A stretch of DNA of 34,486 nucleotides, taken from Oscillospiraceae bacterium. Its GTDB lineage: Bacteria > Bacillota > Clostridia > Oscillospirales > Ruminococcaceae. The stretch spans positions 1 through 34,486 of the forward strand of contig JAFLUI010000012.1 of assembly GCA_022508825.1 (NCBI GenBank), in the 5' to 3' direction. Shown piece after piece: positions 33,381 through 34,486 of this stretch. Made by a program: the position numbers and the translations under genes. The notes under the pieces were generated by a model. That model was not told the origin of the DNA. It did no database searches and was given only the letters and a program-made list of their open reading frames with translations. Position 1 is the first letter of the stretch. Every line of letters starts with the position of its first letter.

Positions 33381-34220
33381 ATGGCTTTGCCCGACCACAC
33401 AAAAATACTTGTGAAGGAATTGAAGGGACGCAGAAGTATCTGCTGGTACCCATCGGCAGGAAGCGATTTCAGACCGCTGCTGTATCTGTCAAAGCCTTTT
33501 TATGACAAGCATGAGGAGCTGTCCGCTGATAAAGACCTGCTCCCCGATCTTTTTATCATGACCGACTTTCAGATGAATGAATACACAGACTGTTCGGGTC
33601 CCGGCGATCTTTATTATTACGACTATATGCGTATGCATCACCCCAATAATTTTGACAAGATATCAAAGGGGTCATTAAGACAGGGGGATATCCTGTACCG
33701 TGACCGCTGTACATCCATCACTGTAAAGAATACCTTCAGGATATTCATTGATGATATAGAAGTGAAAAAGAATCTTATAACCTTCAAGGAGATCCCCGAA
33801 TGGTACGGGACAGGCTGCTGCATAACCGTTGAAGTCAATTCATTCGGCAGCACCGCGCAGAAGCTGGGAAAATGGGAGACCGATATCATCTATCTTTATG
33901 CCGAAAACACAGCCTTTGCAAAACAGATACTGATACAGAATAAGATAAATATCGATTTCATTGTAAGGGTACGTTACGGCGGAAATTACGGGGGCAGCAC
34001 CAATTTCGGAAGCTGGCTTTTTGATCTTGCCGATACATTGAATGTAAAATATTATATTACCGATCCCATTAATTATGAGCATGACAACTGGGATACAGGC
34101 GTTATGGAATATCTGAAAAAGGGTACGGACACCAGTCCTGCCAGACCACGTCTCACGTCATTTTACGAAAGACAGTGGTATGACAACGAGACCGTGAACT
34201 GGTACAGGGTGGAGCGGTAA
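33381..34220 (+). CDS. Conserved-looking protein of unknown function
   Basis: A 279-residue protein without a signal peptide or membrane segment. I cannot name the family. Notable is the stretch SICWYPSAGSDFRPLLYL (19-36), which reads like a conserved core, and the aromatic- and Asp-rich remainder (DLYYYDYMRMHHP, FGSWLFDLADTLNVKYYI, WYRVER end). The composition suggests a compact soluble domain; no catalytic motif is recognised. GAGGGGG precedes the ATG. It starts 18 bases after the kinase stop and ends one base before the MATE start codon, so all three are probably one operon. Confidence 0.75.
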   Translation: MALPDHTKILVKELKGRRSICWYPSAGSDFRPLLYLSKPFYDKHEELSADKDLLPDLFIMTDFQMNEYTDCSGPGDLYYYDYMRMHHPNNFDKISKGSLRQGDILYRDRCTSITVKNTFRIFIDDIEVKKNLITFKEIPEWYGTGCCITVEVNSFGSTAQKLGKWETDIIYLYAENTAFAKQILIQNKINIDFIVRVRYGGNYGGSTNFGSWLFDLADTLNVKYYITDPINYEHDNWDTGVMEYLKKGTDTSPARPRLTSFYERQWYDNETVNWYRVER

Positions 34221-34221
34221 G

Positions 34222-34486
34222 ATGGGTCGATTCAAAGAGAAATACATAGGCGACCGTGCCTTTTACAAAAAGGTGCTGCTAATGGTAGTGCCTATGATAC
34301 TGCAAAGCCTTGTGACGAACCTGGTCAGTCTGATAGACAACATAATGGTCGGACAGATCGGCACTGAGCAGATGAGCGGTGTTTCCATCGTTAATCAGTT
34401 CATTTTTGTGTTCAATATCACGGTGTTCGGTTCGGTATCGGGACCCAGCATCTTCGGAGCACAGTTCTTCGGCAAGGGTGACAGCG
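34222..34486 (+). CDS. MATE family efflux transporter (5' part)
   Basis: The open frame starts MGRFKEKYIGDRAFYKKVLL and runs off the window after 88 codons. VPMILQSLVTNLVSLIDNIMVGQ, IGTEQMSG, and the next helix through GPSIFGAQFFGKGD are typical of the first two helices of MATE (NorM/DinF-like) antiporters, which export cationic compounds using Na+ or H+ gradients. The ATG is one base after the stop of the upstream gene, with GGAG inside it, so translation is probably coupled. Substrate and the rest of the protein are outside the window. Confidence 0.9.
   Translation, partial: MGRFKEKYIGDRAFYKKVLLMVVPMILQSLVTNLVSLIDNIMVGQIGTEQMSGVSIVNQFIFVFNITVFGSVSGPSIFGAQFFGKGDS

Overview
The window looks like chromosome from a Gram-positive, anaerobic Clostridia member, most likely a Ruminococcus-like Oscillospiraceae. 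The reasons are clear AGGAGG-type ribosome sites, consensus sigma-A promoters with 17-base spacers, lipobox lipoproteins, a lipoprotein GH5 endoglucanase, a toprim/DUF4093-like protein and Mini-III RNase. GC content is moderate by eye (not computed). I saw no tRNA, rRNA, CRISPR array or insertion sequence.

Left block, + strand (1-8.8 kb). An SPFH/virion-core-like protein with three zinc ribbons has its own promoter and terminator. A perfect TTGACA-17-TATAAT promoter then starts a probable operon: leucine-rich-repeat lipoprotein, aroF (DAHP synthase), aroA (EPSP synthase), aroC (chorismate synthase), a polytopic membrane protein, a DUF4364-like protein and a GH5 endoglucanase lipoprotein. It closes with a strong hairpin terminator. 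Three steps of the shikimate route to chorismate are therefore grouped with two surface-type lipoproteins.

Central block, - strand (24.6 down to 8.8 kb). A long, tightly packed housekeeping run reads rimO, pgsA, obgE, metallophosphoesterase, Nudix hydrolase, Mini-III RNase (mrnC), MBL-fold hydrolase, yebC, alaS, HIT protein, comEC-like, holA, toprim protein, MBOAT acyltransferase, DHHW protein. It has a promoter before rimO and an internal one before the MBL gene. The toprim and MBOAT genes are one base apart. The last two genes resemble an AlgI/AlgJ-type O-acylation pair for an extracellular polymer. mrnC has no normal start codon, and the ComEC C-terminal domain has lost its metal ligands.

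Accessory block (24.66-31.1 kb). A Rpn-type PD-(D/E)XK nuclease and an autoinhibited class III Fic AMP-transferase form a short - strand unit with its own promoter and terminator. A flavin-reductase-like protein and a 1000-residue ABC transporter follow on +. Next is a compact divergent locus: an XRE repressor on +, and a SLOG/DUF2493-like protein overlapping a small membrane-anchored protein on -. They share an intergenic region full of TTAGG/GGACA half-sites placed on the promoters. This locus is my best candidate for an uncharacterised small system.

Right end (31.1-34.5 kb, +). A hybrid sensor histidine kinase with receiver domain is followed by an unrecognised 279-residue protein and the start of a MATE-family exporter that runs off the window. 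The three are close enough to be one operon.
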